Source: Parerythrobacter_A sp963761775
Lineage (GTDB): Bacteria; Pseudomonadota; Alphaproteobacteria; Sphingomonadales; Sphingomonadaceae
DNA: 64,000 bases
Direction: 5' to 3'
Assembly: GCA_963761775.1 (NCBI GenBank)
Contig: CAVXIF010000011.1
Coordinates: 992,001-1,056,000, forward strand
Shown: positions 8,241 through 18,895 of the stretch, in pieces
Layout: every line of letters begins with the position of its first letter
Position numbering within the stretch: position 1 is the stretch's first letter
The notes under the pieces: generated by a model
Seen by the model: only the letters and a program-made list of their open reading frames with translations
The model's database searches: none
What the model was told of the DNA's origin: nothing
Made by a program: the position numbers and the translations under genes

Positions 8241-9695
8241 ATGACAGATATCGACACCATCCTCGGCGAACTGGAAACGCTTTACACCGCGTCGGTGGAG
8301 CGCCTGCGCAACGACGTGATCGCCTTTGGGCGCGACGGCACGCTGCCGTCGAAGGCGCGCCGCACCGACGGCAGCTACGCCTATCCGGAACTGCTGGTGA
8401 CCTTTGCCGGAGGCGACGCGCCGGCAGACCGCAGCCCGCTCGACCGCAACCACGCCTATGGCCGCCTGAATGCGGAAGGGCACTACGCCACCACCGTCAC
8501 CCGCCCCGCCCTGTTCGGCGACTATCTGCGCGAACAGCTGGCCATCATTACCGAGGATTACGACGTCACGCTGTCCGCCCGTCTCTCGCGCCAGGAAATC
8601 CCGTTCCCCTATGTGCTGGACGGTGGCGTGGGCGCGGGGCTGGCAGGGATCAGCCCCAACGAACTGGCGCGACATTTCCCGGCAACCGAGCTGGCCGATA
8701 TCGGTGACGAGCTGGCCGACGGGATCGAAATCGACGAAACGATGGACACGATCCCGCTGTCGCTATTCGACGGACTGCGCACCGATTTCAGCCTCGCGCG
8801 GCTGGCGCATTACACCGGCACCCGACCGGAAGATTTCCAGAAGTTCATCCTGTTTACGAACTACCACCGCTATGTCGATGAATTCGTTGACTGGGCAGGC
8901 GAGCAGCTGGCGCAGGACGGCTATAGCGCGTTGGCCGGCGCAGGCGGTCTGCACCTGACCGAAGCGCGCACCGATGCACGGCTGGAGCTGAGCGACACCG
9001 CATGGCGCCGCCACCAGATGCCCGCCTATCACCTCGTCGGCGAAGGGCGGAACGGCATTACGCTGGTTAATATCGGCGTCGGCCCCAGCAACGCCAAGAC
9101 CATTTGCGACCACCTCGCGGTGTTGCGCCCGGAAGCGTGGCTGATGATCGGTCATTGCGGCGGCCTTCGCCCCAGCCAGAAGATCGGCGATTACGTCCTC
9201 GCGCACGCTTACCTGCGCGACGACCACGTGCTGGATCCCGTCCTGCCGCCCGAAATCCCCCTGCCCGCCATTGCCGAGGTCCAACAGGCGCTGGCCGGAG
9301 CAGCGGAGGAAGTCAGCGGGAAACAGGGCAGCGACCTGAAAAAGCGGATGCGGACCGGCACCGTGGTGACAACGGACGACCGCAACTGGGAGCTGCGCTA
9401 CACCCAATCCGCCCGCCGCCTGTCGCTAAGCCGCGCTGTCGGCATCGACATGGAGAGCGCCACCATCGCCGCGCAGGGCTATCGCTTCCGCGTCCCCTAC
9501 GGCACGCTGCTCTGCGTCAGCGACAAGCCCTTGCACGGCGAAATCAAGCTGCCCGGCCAAGCCAATACCTTCTACGAAGAAGCCATCGCCGCCCACCTGC
9601 AAATAGGCGTAACCGCCTGCCGCCGCCTGCGCGAAGAAGGCACGCGATTGCATAGCCGCAAACTGCGGGCGTTCAACGAGCCGCCGTTCCGCTAA
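8241..9695 (+). CDS. amn: AMP nucleosidase
   Basis: The enzyme hydrolyses AMP to adenine and ribose 5-phosphate and helps control the adenylate pool. The 484-residue length equals that of E. coli Amn. The N-terminal regulatory domain contains GHYATTVTRPALFGDYL and SRQEIPFPYV. The C-terminal phosphorylase-like domain carries GVGPSNAKTICDHLAVLRP, MIGHCGGLRPSQKIGDYV, the nucleoside-binding VGIDMESATIAAQGYRFRV and CVSDKPLHGEIK. ATG 8241 is preferred; GTG 8235 in the same frame would add two residues. It is convergent with the HWE kinase, with 2 bp between the stop codons. Confidence 0.95.
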   Translation: MTDIDTILGELETLYTASVERLRNDVIAFGRDGTLPSKARRTDGSYAYPELLVTFAGGDAPADRSPLDRNHAYGRLNAEGHYATTVTRPALFGDYLREQLAIITEDYDVTLSARLSRQEIPFPYVLDGGVGAGLAGISPNELARHFPATELADIGDELADGIEIDETMDTIPLSLFDGLRTDFSLARLAHYTGTRPEDFQKFILFTNYHRYVDEFVDWAGEQLAQDGYSALAGAGGLHLTEARTDARLELSDTAWRRHQMPAYHLVGEGRNGITLVNIGVGPSNAKTICDHLAVLRPEAWLMIGHCGGLRPSQKIGDYVLAHAYLRDDHVLDPVLPPEIPLPAIAEVQQALAGAAEEVSGKQGSDLKKRMRTGTVVTTDDRNWELRYTQSARRLSLSRAVGIDMESATIAAQGYRFRVPYGTLLCVSDKPLHGEIKLPGQANTFYEEAIAAHLQIGVTACRRLREEGTRLHSRKLRAFNEPPFR

Positions 9696-9697
9696 TT

Positions 9698-11196
9698 CTA
9701 CGGCAGATCCTTCGTCTCCAAATCCGGTACCACCGCCCGCAGCGTCTCGACGATCTTGCCGCTCGTCACGGGTTTTTCCAGTACGCGGTCGTCACTGGTG
9801 CAGAAGGTGATCTGGTCCTTGGTATAGGCGCTGATGAATACGAACGGCACGCCGCGTTCGCGCAGGATTTGTGCGACAGGCTCGCTGGTCTTGCCGTCGC
9901 CCAGGTTCACGTCGAGAAAGGCGGCATGGACATCGGCGGTGCGTGCCAGTTCCTCGGCATCTTCGAGCTTCAGTGCCGGGCCGACCACCTCGAAGCCCAG
10001 ATCGGTCAGGATGTCGTTCATCTCGAACGCGACGAACACTTCGTCCTCGACCACCAGTATGCGTGAAATATCATCGTTCAGCATCGGCTGCTCTTCCTCC
10101 GGCATGGGCATCGTGAAATGCCATTCGAACCCTTCCGTCGCGAACTCGCGCCGGACCTGTCCCTGCGTCTCCGCCATAAGCGCGCGACCGATGACGAAGG
10201 TTCCGAACCCCTCGTCGGTTGGTTCCGAAACAGGCGGACCGCCGCTTTCGACCCACGAGATGTGCAGCACGGTCGTGCCGTCCATGCGCGCCTTGCGCCA
10301 GCGCAGCGAAACACGGCCATCGGGGGCGGACAGGCTGCCATATTTGACCGCGTTGGTCGCCAGTTCGTAAAACGCCATCGAGAACGGCAGCGCAGACCGC
10401 GTGGTCAGCGATACTGCCTCGCCTACGATGTCGATGCGGTCGGCGTCGATCTTGTCCAACACCAGGCGCGCCACGTCTTCCAGCGGTGCGGTGCAATAAT
10501 CGGTTCCCACCAGCGTCGCATGTGCCTGCGCATAGGCGTTGAGCCGAGCGTCGATATCGCTGCGCAGGGTATTGTCGACGCCGGCCTGCCGCAACGATCG
10601 ACCCACAATGGCATTGGTCACGCTGAACGCATTCTTCACGCGATGGTTCAGTTCGGCAATCAGGATATCCTGCGCATCGCGAAGGCGATGTTCCTCGTCC
10701 ACATCGACGCAAGCGACCGCTGCGCCGATCAGCTTGCCTTGGGTATCGCGCACCGCGCTGCCGATAATGCGCATCCAGAAGCGCGTCTTGTCACCGCGCT
10801 GATAATGCACGGTAAGCTCGGCCTCGTCGATATCCTCGCGCAGGACGCGGGCAAGCGGGTATTCCAGCGATTGCACGCGCGTTCCGTCCGCGTGGTAGGA
10901 TACCCATTCCCCGTAATCTTCCGCATCGCGCGAATGCAGGATCGGATGCCGGACCATTTCCGACAGCACGCGATTGCCTTGCAGGATGCGCCCCTCGATA
11001 TCGGAAATCGCGACCCCCACGGGCACGGTTTCGATCATGGCATCGAATACCGCAAGCTGCTTGCCCTGCGCAGCGATTCGTTGTGCGCGCTCGCCTTTCA
11101 GGGCGACAAGCTGCGCCTCCGCTTCCAGAAGTCGCTGCTCCAGCTGTTCGGCAGTGTCTTTACCGCTTGTCGCAGCCTTGCCCGACGCGTCGTCTC

Positions 11197-11200
<4 letters not shown>
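9698..11200 (-). CDS. PAS-domain HWE-type sensor histidine kinase with C-terminal receiver domain
   Basis: This is a soluble hybrid signalling protein of 500 residues with no membrane segment. Order: a coiled-coil start (about 15-50), a PAS domain (about 50-170; VGVAISDIEGRILQGNR, then the PAC-like GKLIGAAVACVDVDEE), an HWE/HisKA_2 kinase core with AELNHRVKN and phosphoacceptor His at about 186, an ATPase domain with FYELATNAVKYGSLS and GFGTFVIGRAL, and a receiver from about 375 with acidic VVEDE, phosphoacceptor Asp in AFLDVNLGDG, ISAYT and VLEKP. No DNA-binding output is present. Its ATG overlaps the rimK stop codon (ATGA), making it the last gene of an SDR-rimB-rimK-kinase operon. HWE kinases in alphaproteobacteria often serve general stress or light signalling; the signal here is unknown. 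Confidence 0.9.
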
Positions 11201-12098
<898 letters not shown>

Positions 12099-12102
<4 letters not shown>

Positions 12103-12593
12103 TTCAGTATCCTTTCGCGCTCTTCGGCGCTGGACTGGAGATAGCTGCGGCCGCAATCTACCAGGAAACGGCTGCGCAGGGCGGTCCGTCCGATCAGGAT
12201 CGGAAACTGCATGTCGGACCGGTCGGCAAGGCTGAATTCCGCGCGGAACCGGATTGCGCCGAGTTGCAGGTCCGTCTTGATGATGAACCGGTCCTGCGTT
12301 TCGCCATTGCTGCTGGTGATGGTGCGGTGGTCCGCGCGCGGCACTTCGCACGTTACCGGCTGCATCTGGTTATGGCCCAGATCGAGCAGGAAGCGGACCA
12401 TTTGCAGGCCGTCCGCCTCGAAACGTTCGATGGCGACGGCATGCAGGCTGGAGGTTCGCGCACCGGTATCGATTTTGGCGGGGATGCGGTGGTCCGTCAG
12501 GTCCGGCAGGCACACCATTTCGCGCCAGCCAACGGGCCGCTTCGCCGCTTCGCTCTTGGGTTTGGCTTCCGACACGCCGCCTTCTGGCAGCAT
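12099..12593 (-). CDS. rimB: RimB/retropepsin-like zinc protease family protein
   Basis: This family (often called ATP-dependent zinc protease, PF05618) has a retropepsin-like fold and is commonly paired with rimK; in Pseudomonas RimB modulates RimK. The aspartic-protease-like motif is clear in IPAKIDTGARTSSLHA, followed by SNGETQDRFIIKTDLQLG and ILIGRTALRSRFLVD. ATG 12593 gives 164 residues beginning MLPEGGVSEAKPK. GTG 12575 is an alternative, and the frame is open to 12647, which would overlap the SDR gene. The stop codon overlaps the rimK start. Confidence 0.82.
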
Positions 12594-12610
12594 CCGCAGC
12601 GGCGCGCCAG

Positions 12611-13489
12611 CTATTTGCGGCCCACCAGCTCGAGGCAATCGTCCCACAACTGCGCCGCCGCTTCGCTATTACGGGCGAGCGCGGACGGTTCCACCAGGAC
12701 GGTGCGATTGCCGCGCACCGACCAGTACGCGCCCCGTTCTCCATCATGTGCCTTGTCCACCATCAGCAAGGCGAGCAGGCGGCCGGTGTTGCCAAGCGTG
12801 CTGCTATGCTTCGAGAACGCCACGATTGGCGCAAGCGCGGCATTGAGCAGGCGCATATAGGCCGGAAAATCGCGCGTGATCCGGGTCTCGCTGACCACGC
12901 CGGGATCGAAGGCCAGCACGGTCAGATCCGGCGCCCGGCGCGCCAGTTCACGCGCAGTCATGATATTCGCAAGCTTTGACGAGGCATAGGCGCGCAGCGA
13001 CTGCTGCAACGCGCCGCGCGGCTTACCGTGATCGTTTTCGGGATAGGCCAGCTGCTTTGCATCGGCATGGTCGGGCGGCACCATCATGCCGGTTGCGGGA
13101 TCGTGGGCGATGCTGCCGGTGAAGATAACGCGGGCATCGGGCGCCAGCCGGTCGCGCAGCAGATCGAGCAGCAGAAACGGCGCCAACTGGTTGACCATGA
13201 AGGTCTTGTCCATGCCGTTATCGGCACGTTCGGGCTTCGGCAGACCGATGCCGGCATTCAGGACCAGCACGTCGATCTTCTCGTCCCCGATTACGTCGGC
13301 AAATGTGCGGACAGAGGCGAAGTCCTCCAGGTCGAGCCAGTGCGCCTCGACATTTGCGGCCTGCAAGTCTTCGGGCAGATCGTGCGGCGTGCGCGCGCCG
13401 ATCACCAGCGTATCGACGCCTGCCTCCACCAACCGCGCGGCAGCATCGAGGCCGAACCCGGAGGTGGCCCCCGTCATCACGATACGCAT
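12611..13489 (-). CDS. SDR family NAD(P)-dependent oxidoreductase
   Basis: This is a short-chain dehydrogenase of 292 residues. It has the nucleotide-binding VMTGATSGFGLDAAARL (TGxxxGxG), the NAG motif in LVLNAGIGLP, and the catalytic YASSK followed by LANIMTARELARR. Overall it resembles the retinol-dehydrogenase / protochlorophyllide-reductase-like branch, but the substrate cannot be told from sequence. ATG 13489 gives MRIVMTGATSG. It is the first gene of a minus-strand run SDR-rimB-rimK-kinase, with 17 bp to rimB if that starts at 12593. Whether it works with the ribosome-modification genes is unknown. Confidence 0.85.
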   Translation of the reverse strand: MRIVMTGATSGFGLDAAARLVEAGVDTLVIGARTPHDLPEDLQAANVEAHWLDLEDFASVRTFADVIGDEKIDVLVLNAGIGLPKPERADNGMDKTFMVNQLAPFLLLDLLRDRLAPDARVIFTGSIAHDPATGMMVPPDHADAKQLAYPENDHGKPRGALQQSLRAYASSKLANIMTARELARRAPDLTVLAFDPGVVSETRITRDFPAYMRLLNAALAPIVAFSKHSSTLGNTGRLLALLMVDKAHDGERGAYWSVRGNRTVLVEPSALARNSEAAAQLWDDCLELVGRK

Positions 13490-13505
13490 GGTATAAGCTC
13501 CTGAA

Positions 13506-13541
13506 ATTGCCAGATTGATTGCCAGCCTGATTGCCAGCCTG
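13506..13541. repeat. Three tandem 12-bp units upstream of the SDR gene
   Basis: Three head-to-tail copies of ATTGCCAGCCTG occur, the first with two changes (ATTGCCAGATTG). They lie 16 bp before the SDR start codon in the 146-bp gap after the M2 peptidase, where the SDR promoter or leader should be. Confidence 0.7.
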
Positions 13542-13635
13542 CCGGGAATGCAGGCGATCTGGCGCGGCCTTGCCCGCGAACCGGGCAAGATGGCAAGCCC
13601 GTCCGCGCCCTCGCCCGCAGCAAAGCGCCGCAGTG

Positions 13636-15477
13636 TTACCAGCCGGTGGGCTTGCCCGCGTTCTGCTCGTCCAGCCACGCCTTCAGCGGCGCGAAGTACT
13701 CGACCAGCGCGGCGCCGCTCATCTCGCGACTGCCGGTGAAGGCTTCCAGTGCATCGGGCCACGGCTTGCTCGCGCCCAGTTCCAGCATCGCATTCAGCTT
13801 CGCGCCGACATCCTCGTTGCCATAGAACGAACATCGGTGCAGCGGCCCTTCCCAGCCAGCCTCGTCGCAAGCCGCCTTGTAGAACTGGAATTGCAGGATG
13901 CGCGCAAGGAAATAGCGGGTGTAGGGCGTGTTGCCCGGAATATGGTATTTCGCGCCTGCATCGAAGGCATCCGCGGGCCGTTCGACCGGTGGCACAATGC
14001 CCTGATATTCTTCCTTCAGGCCGTGCCATGCGGTGTTGTAATCGGCAGGCGTGATGGAGCCGTCGAACACGCCCCAGCGCCATTTGTCGACCAGCAGCCC
14101 GAACGGCAGGAACGCCACCTTGTCCATCGCCTGACGCAGCAGCAGGCCAATATCCTTGTCCGGCCCCGGCACCTGGGCTCGGTCCAGCATGTCGATCTGC
14201 ACCAGATATTCGGGCGTAATGCTTAGCGCGATCATGTCGCCGATGGCTTCGTGGAACCCGTCATTCGCCCCGTTGAGGTGGATGAAGTCCTGTTCCTTGT
14301 AGGCGCGCTGGTAATAGTTGTGGCCCAGCTCGTGATGGATCGTCACGAAGTCGTCCGCATTGGGCTTGATGCACATCTTGATGCGGATATCGTCCTTGTT
14401 GTCGATATCCCATGCGCTGGCATGGCAGGCCACTTCGCGGTCGGCGGGCTTTACGAACTGGCTGCGTTCGTAGAATGTCGCGGGCAGCGGATCGAACCCC
14501 AGCGAGCTGAAAAACTGCTCGCCCACGCGAACCATGCCAACCTCGTCCAGTCCCTTTTCCGCAATCAGGTCGGTGATGTCATAGCCGATATCGCCCGCGC
14601 CTTCGGGTGCGACCAGCGGATAGACATTGCCCCATTCCTGCGCCCACATATTGCCGAGCAGGTCGGCGCGGATCGGGCCTGTCTTGGACTGGATGGCATC
14701 GCCATATTTCGCGTTGAGGTTCCAGCGGACATAGGTGTGCAGGCTGTCGTAAAGCGGCTTCACCTCCTGCCACATGCGCTCCAGATCGGCGGAGAAGTCT
14801 TCCGCCGGCATGTCGTAGCCGGAACGCCACATCGCGCCCACATCGGCAAAGCCCAGCTCGCGCGCGCCTTCGTTGGCGATGGCGACCATGCGGGTGTAGT
14901 CCGCCTTCATCGGCGTGCCGACATTGCTGTGCCAGCTTTCCCACATCTCCGCCAGTTCGGCAGGCGTGCGGTCCAGATTGCCCATCTCGGCCTCGATATC
15001 GGAGCCGTTCAGTTCGGCACCGTTCAGCGTGCCCTTGCCCTTGCTGTACTGGCTGTTGAGCGAAGTCGCGATGCCGTTCAGCTCGGTCGCCGCGCCGGGC
15101 GTGGTCGGCGCAGGCAGGACAATCCCGTTGCGCAGGATATCCAGCTTTCGCGCGACCACCGGGTCGAGGCCTGCCACCTGCGCCCACTTCGCCGCCTCCA
15201 GCGCGTAGGCGACCGACTTCTCGGTACCCTCCGCGCCGATAGCCGCCGCCATCGCATCGGTGTCGGGCGTAATATAGGTCTGGTTGACCCACAGGATGCG
15301 CCCGGCCTCGACCGTGTATTCGGCCAGGTCGGCCTCCACCATCGCCAGCCAGTCCGCCGCGCCCTGTGCCGTCATTGCAGGGGCCTGGGTTGTCAACGTG
15401 CCATCCGCAGTCTGCGCGTAAGAAGGCGCGGCGAGCGAAATAGCGAGCGCGGCAAGCGCAACGGGAGCGAATTTCAT
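13636..15477 (-). CDS. M2 family metallopeptidase (peptidyl-dipeptidase, ACE-like), secreted
   Basis: This is a zinc dipeptidyl carboxypeptidase of the angiotensin-converting-enzyme family, 613 residues. The first 22 residues form a signal peptide ending SYAQ, so it is probably periplasmic. The zinc site IHHELGHNYYQ carries HExxH, with the third ligand in GFHEAIGDMIALS. TRYFLARILQFQFY near the C terminus is the conserved substrate/chloride-site region of M2 enzymes. ATG 15477 is chosen for the signal peptide; 16 further codons upstream are open but do not look coding. Confidence 0.93.
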   Translation of the reverse strand: MKFAPVALAALAISLAAPSYAQTADGTLTTQAPAMTAQGAADWLAMVEADLAEYTVEAGRILWVNQTYITPDTDAMAAAIGAEGTEKSVAYALEAAKWAQVAGLDPVVARKLDILRNGIVLPAPTTPGAATELNGIATSLNSQYSKGKGTLNGAELNGSDIEAEMGNLDRTPAELAEMWESWHSNVGTPMKADYTRMVAIANEGARELGFADVGAMWRSGYDMPAEDFSADLERMWQEVKPLYDSLHTYVRWNLNAKYGDAIQSKTGPIRADLLGNMWAQEWGNVYPLVAPEGAGDIGYDITDLIAEKGLDEVGMVRVGEQFFSSLGFDPLPATFYERSQFVKPADREVACHASAWDIDNKDDIRIKMCIKPNADDFVTIHHELGHNYYQRAYKEQDFIHLNGANDGFHEAIGDMIALSITPEYLVQIDMLDRAQVPGPDKDIGLLLRQAMDKVAFLPFGLLVDKWRWGVFDGSITPADYNTAWHGLKEEYQGIVPPVERPADAFDAGAKYHIPGNTPYTRYFLARILQFQFYKAACDEAGWEGPLHRCSFYGNEDVGAKLNAMLELGASKPWPDALEAFTGSREMSGAALVEYFAPLKAWLDEQNAGKPTGW

Positions 15478-15541
15478 GGGCGTAGGTCCTTGATCGGGAT
15501 GTCGCGTGTGGATGGCGGATTGCACCTGACGCCTGCGTTAA

Positions 15542-16289
15542 TCAAGCAGCGAAGAAACGCACCAGTTCGTCGCCCATCGCGCCTTCCGCGACCGAGCTCA
15601 TATGCGTGCCGGGTATCTCGACATAGTCGCCATCGGGAAGCGTCTCGGCAAGCGTCGGGGCGGAGCCATTATCCGTATCCTTCTCCCCGCACAGGACAAG
15701 CGTGGGCATGGTCAGCGCGGCCAGCTGTTCCGGCGTGGCGTCGGCCACCGATTCCAGCAGCAGGCGGGCGGCACTGCGGTCCACCTTCATGGTTTTCATG
15801 AAACTGACCGCCATGAATGCCGCGTCGCCGCGCTTCACGCTGTCGAACCGGTCGATCGCGTCGATGAAGAACGCCGCGCGCCGGTCCCATCCGGCCAGCC
15901 CCTCCAGCCCCATCCCGACCAGAGCGAGCCGGCGAGGCGCAAGCCCGTTGATGACGCACCGCGCCGCCGTGCGCGCGCCAAGCGAGAACCCGGCAAGATC
16001 GTAATCATCCAAGCCCAGCGTCGCCACCAGCTTGGCCACGTCGCGCGCCAGCACGTCGTCGCGGATATGCGGCAGGGTCGTGCGGCATCGCGCTGTCGCC
16101 ATGCGCGCGGGCATCGGGCATGATGACCTCGAACCCCGCATCGGCCAGCTTGCGCGCATGGCCAAACCGCACCCAGTTCATCTCGGCGTTGGAGAAGAGG
16201 CCGTGCAATAGCACGACAGGCCGCCCTTCGCCCATGCGATGCACCGCGAGTTTGGTTCCGTCGAAAGAGGTAATCGTCGTCTTGATCAT
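15542..16289 (-). CDS. Alpha/beta fold hydrolase, one frameshift as sequenced
   Basis: This is a small cytoplasmic alpha/beta hydrolase of about 248 residues; the substrate is unknown. Frame 1 starts at ATG 16289 (MIKTTITSFDGTKLAVHRMG) with the oxyanion strand VVLLHGLFSN and runs to SAMPHDPAAYP. The sequence then continues one frame over as DDVLARDVAKLVATLGLDDY, showing one extra base near 16070. The second part has the nucleophile elbow AGFSLGARTA, the acid in CGEKDTDNGS and the histidine in IPGTHMSSV. The start overlaps the stop of the upstream lipoprotein gene (ATGA), so they form an operon. Confidence 0.82.
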
Positions 16290-16873
16290 CGGAAGAAGCA
16301 GGTCACACCGGCATACAGGCTGATCACCGTCCGGTCCGCCACATCGTCTCCGAGGAAGCCGCCAACACCGCTTTCGGAGAAAAACTCAACGCCAAGCGTG
16401 CTATCGGGCTGTTTATTGTCGCCATAGGCCGCGATCAGTTCGGCTTCGGTTGCGCCGATATCGATACCCTTGTCCGTTGTAATTTCGGTCGAAATGTCGT
16501 TTTCGCGGTCGCCCTCGTATTCCCATCCGGCGAAGGTGTCTTTCTGAAAATTCAGCGTGAGCCCCCCGGGAAACACGGTCGTGTCGACCGGTCCGGCCCC
16601 ACATTCGGCATTGCTGCCGCGTCGCAATGGCGCGCCGACGAACTTCGTCAGCTCCGCTTCCACCGTCGCGCGCGCGGTGCCGAAGGGGAGCGTGGTGCCG
16701 AGCGGACCGGTGACCGTCAGCCCCTCGCCACCCATTTGCACCGCGCCAGGTTCCCCGGCCATCTTTACCGGCTCGCCCTGCCCCGGCTTTTCGCTGGGGG
16801 CATTACGATCGACCGCACCGCAGCCAGCCAAAACCAGGGCTGCCACGGCAAAAATAGCACGCGTGTATCGCAT
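16286..16873 (-). CDS. Conserved hypothetical lipoprotein
   Basis: The 195-residue product has a lipoprotein signal with lipobox LVLAGCGA, followed by a Pro/Glu/Lys linker and a globular part. In the latter, GPLGTTLPFGTARATVEAEL and GATEAELIAAYGD look like two related short segments. No family was recognised. ATG 16873 lies 5 bp downstream of the asd stop codon, so it may ride on the asd transcript, and its own stop overlaps the hydrolase start. Confidence 0.7.
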   Translation of the reverse strand: MRYTRAIFAVAALVLAGCGAVDRNAPSEKPGQGEPVKMAGEPGAVQMGGEGLTVTGPLGTTLPFGTARATVEAELTKFVGAPLRRGSNAECGAGPVDTTVFPGGLTLNFQKDTFAGWEYEGDRENDISTEITTDKGIDIGATEAELIAAYGDNKQPDSTLGVEFFSESGVGGFLGDDVADRTVISLYAGVTCFFR

Positions 16874-16878
16874 CGTTC

Positions 16879-17904
16879 CTATCCCTTCTGCAAATGCCGC
16901 CGCCCAAGCAACTCGGCAATCTGCACCGCGTTCAGCGCTGCACCCTTGCGCAGGTTGTCGCTGACGCACCATAGCACCAGCCCGTTCTCCACCGTCGGGT
17001 CTTCGCGCACGCGGCTGATATAGGTGGCACTGTCGCCCGCCGCCTCGACCGGTGTGATGTACCCGCCGTCCTCGCGTTTATCGATCAGCATGCAGCCCGG
17101 TGCCTCGCGCAGGATGTCCTGTGCGGCCTCCGCACTCAGCTCGTTCTCGAATTCGATATGCACCGCCTCGGAATGGCCAACGAACACCGGCACCCGCACG
17201 CAGGTCGCGGTCAGCTTGATTTTGGGATCGAGGATCTTCTTGGTCTCGACCACCATTTTCCATTCTTCCTTGGTCGATCCATCGTCCAGGAAACTGTCGA
17301 TATGCGGGATGACGTTGAAGGCGATCTGCTTGGTGAATGTCTCCGGCACGACGGGATCGGCCACGAAGATGGCCCGGCTCTGCTGGAACAGCTCGTCCAT
17401 CCCCGCTTTCCCCGCCCCGCTGACCGACTGGTATGTGCTGACGACCACGCGCTTGATTGTGGCTGCATCGTGCAGCGGCTTCAGCGCCACGACCAGCTGC
17501 GCCGTCGAGCAGTTGGGATTGGCGATGATGTTGCGCGCGACATAGCCGTCGATGGCGTCGGGGTTTACCTCCGGCACGATCAGCGGCACGTCGGGGTCCA
17601 TGCGGTAGAGCGAGCTGTTGTCGATCACCACGCACCCGGCGGCGGCGGCCTTCGGCGCATATTCCCTGGCAGGACCGCTGCCGGCGGCGAACAGGGCAAT
17701 GTCCCATCCCGCAAAGTCGAAATGTTCGATATTGCGGCATTTAAGCATTTTGCCCGTATCGCCGAACTCCACCTCGCTGCCATGCGAGCGCGAGCTGGCG
17801 ACGGCGGCGATCTCGTCGCACGGGAATTCGCGTTCGGCCAGGATCTGCATGATCTCGCGCCCGACATTCCCCGTCGCGCCGACGATGGCTACCCGATATC
17901 CCAA
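16879..17904 (-). CDS. asd: Aspartate-semialdehyde dehydrogenase (TTG start)
   Basis: Asd reduces aspartyl phosphate to aspartate semialdehyde, the branch point to lysine/diaminopimelate, threonine and methionine. The 341-residue product starts GYRVAIVGATGNVGREIMQI (NADP-binding loop) after the initiator. It has the catalytic cysteine in NPNCSTAQLVVALKPLH, the VSTYQSVSGAG block and RVPVFVGHSEAVHIEFE. The frame has no ATG at the right place; TTG 17904 is preceded by GGAG at a 7-base spacing and gives the normal family length, so I take it as the start. The gene diverges from the hydrolase at 17999. Confidence 0.94.
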   Translation of the reverse strand: MGYRVAIVGATGNVGREIMQILAEREFPCDEIAAVASSRSHGSEVEFGDTGKMLKCRNIEHFDFAGWDIALFAAGSGPAREYAPKAAAAGCVVIDNSSLYRMDPDVPLIVPEVNPDAIDGYVARNIIANPNCSTAQLVVALKPLHDAATIKRVVVSTYQSVSGAGKAGMDELFQQSRAIFVADPVVPETFTKQIAFNVIPHIDSFLDDGSTKEEWKMVVETKKILDPKIKLTATCVRVPVFVGHSEAVHIEFENELSAEAAQDILREAPGCMLIDKREDGGYITPVEAAGDSATYISRVREDPTVENGLVLWCVSDNLRKGAALNAVQIAELLGRRHLQKG

Positions 17905-17998
17905 AACAGTACTCCGTTTGTATTTGCAGTTGCATTGCGCTCTAGCATCGAATGCAGGGCACGGAACGGATTTATCTTTGAACGGGGGAAAGCTGGGC

Positions 17999-18895
17999 AT
18001 GGCGGCGGAGAATACGAAAGGCGTAAGTCTGGTCGACTGGCGCGGTGCGGCGCGCAAGTTCAGTCATGGCGAGCATGCCATCGCTTGCTGGCTGGGCGGC
18101 AATGCCGCGCGGCGGCCGCTGCTGCTGCTGCACGGCTTTCCCACAGCATCGCATGACTGGGCAGCGGTATGGGACGGTCTGGGCCAACGCCACGGGCTGG
18201 TTGCCGCCGACATGCTCGGCTTCGGCCTGTCGGACAAACCCAAAGGCGGGTTCGACGGGTCCGGCTATACAATCCACGGCCAGGCCGACATGCAGGAGGC
18301 GCTGCTGGCGCATCTTGGCATCGGCGAATACGATATCCTCGCGCATGATTACGGCGTGTCGGTCGCGCAGGAAATGCTGGCGCGCCAGCTGGAGGGGTCG
18401 GGTGCCAGCGGCCTTGGTCAAATCGTGTTCCTGAATGGCGGCCTGTTCCCCGACCAGCACCGCCTGCGCCCGATCCAGCGGCTCGGCACCTCGCCGCTCG
18501 GCCCGCTGATAAGCCGGGGCCTGACGCGCGAGAAATTTGGCAGGAGCTTCAGCGAAGTGTTCGGCCCGCGCACGCAGCCGACGGCGCAGGAGCTGGACGA
18601 TTACTGGTGGTTGATAACGCGCAAGGGCGGCCACCGACTGTTCCACAAGCTGCTGCATTATATCGCGGACCGCAAGGCGCATGAGGCCCGCTGGGTCGGT
18701 GCGCTGAAAACCGCGCCGGAACGTATCGGTTATATCAACGGCGCGCTCGATCCGGTTTCCGGCAAGCACTCCTACGAGGCATGGCGCGCCCGCCTGCCCG
18801 GTGCGCGGCACCATCTGTTGCCGGGCGTCGGCCATTATCCGCAAGTCGAAGCGCCGAAGACGGTTATCGACACCTCGCTCGAATGGCTGAACTGA
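17999..18895 (+). CDS. Alpha/beta hydrolase of the haloalkane dehalogenase / epoxide hydrolase type
   Basis: This is a 298-residue alpha/beta hydrolase whose nucleophile is an aspartate rather than a serine. LAHDYGVSVAQEML is the elbow, HGFPTASHDW the oxyanion strand, INGALDPVSG the acid region and GVGHYPQVEAPK the catalytic histidine. Asp nucleophiles are found in haloalkane dehalogenases, epoxide hydrolases and fluoroacetate dehalogenases, and sequence alone does not separate these here. ATG 17999 has GGGGGAAAG upstream. It is convergent with the S9 peptidase and their stop codons directly abut (18895/18896). Confidence 0.8.
   Translation: MAAENTKGVSLVDWRGAARKFSHGEHAIACWLGGNAARRPLLLLHGFPTASHDWAAVWDGLGQRHGLVAADMLGFGLSDKPKGGFDGSGYTIHGQADMQEALLAHLGIGEYDILAHDYGVSVAQEMLARQLEGSGASGLGQIVFLNGGLFPDQHRLRPIQRLGTSPLGPLISRGLTREKFGRSFSEVFGPRTQPTAQELDDYWWLITRKGGHRLFHKLLHYIADRKAHEARWVGALKTAPERIGYINGALDPVSGKHSYEAWRARLPGARHHLLPGVGHYPQVEAPKTVIDTSLEWLN

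Noticed and set aside
18001..18895. Definite haloalkane dehalogenase assignment
   Set aside because: The Asp nucleophile is clear but is shared with epoxide hydrolases and fluoroacetate dehalogenases, and the halide-binding residues could not be confirmed.
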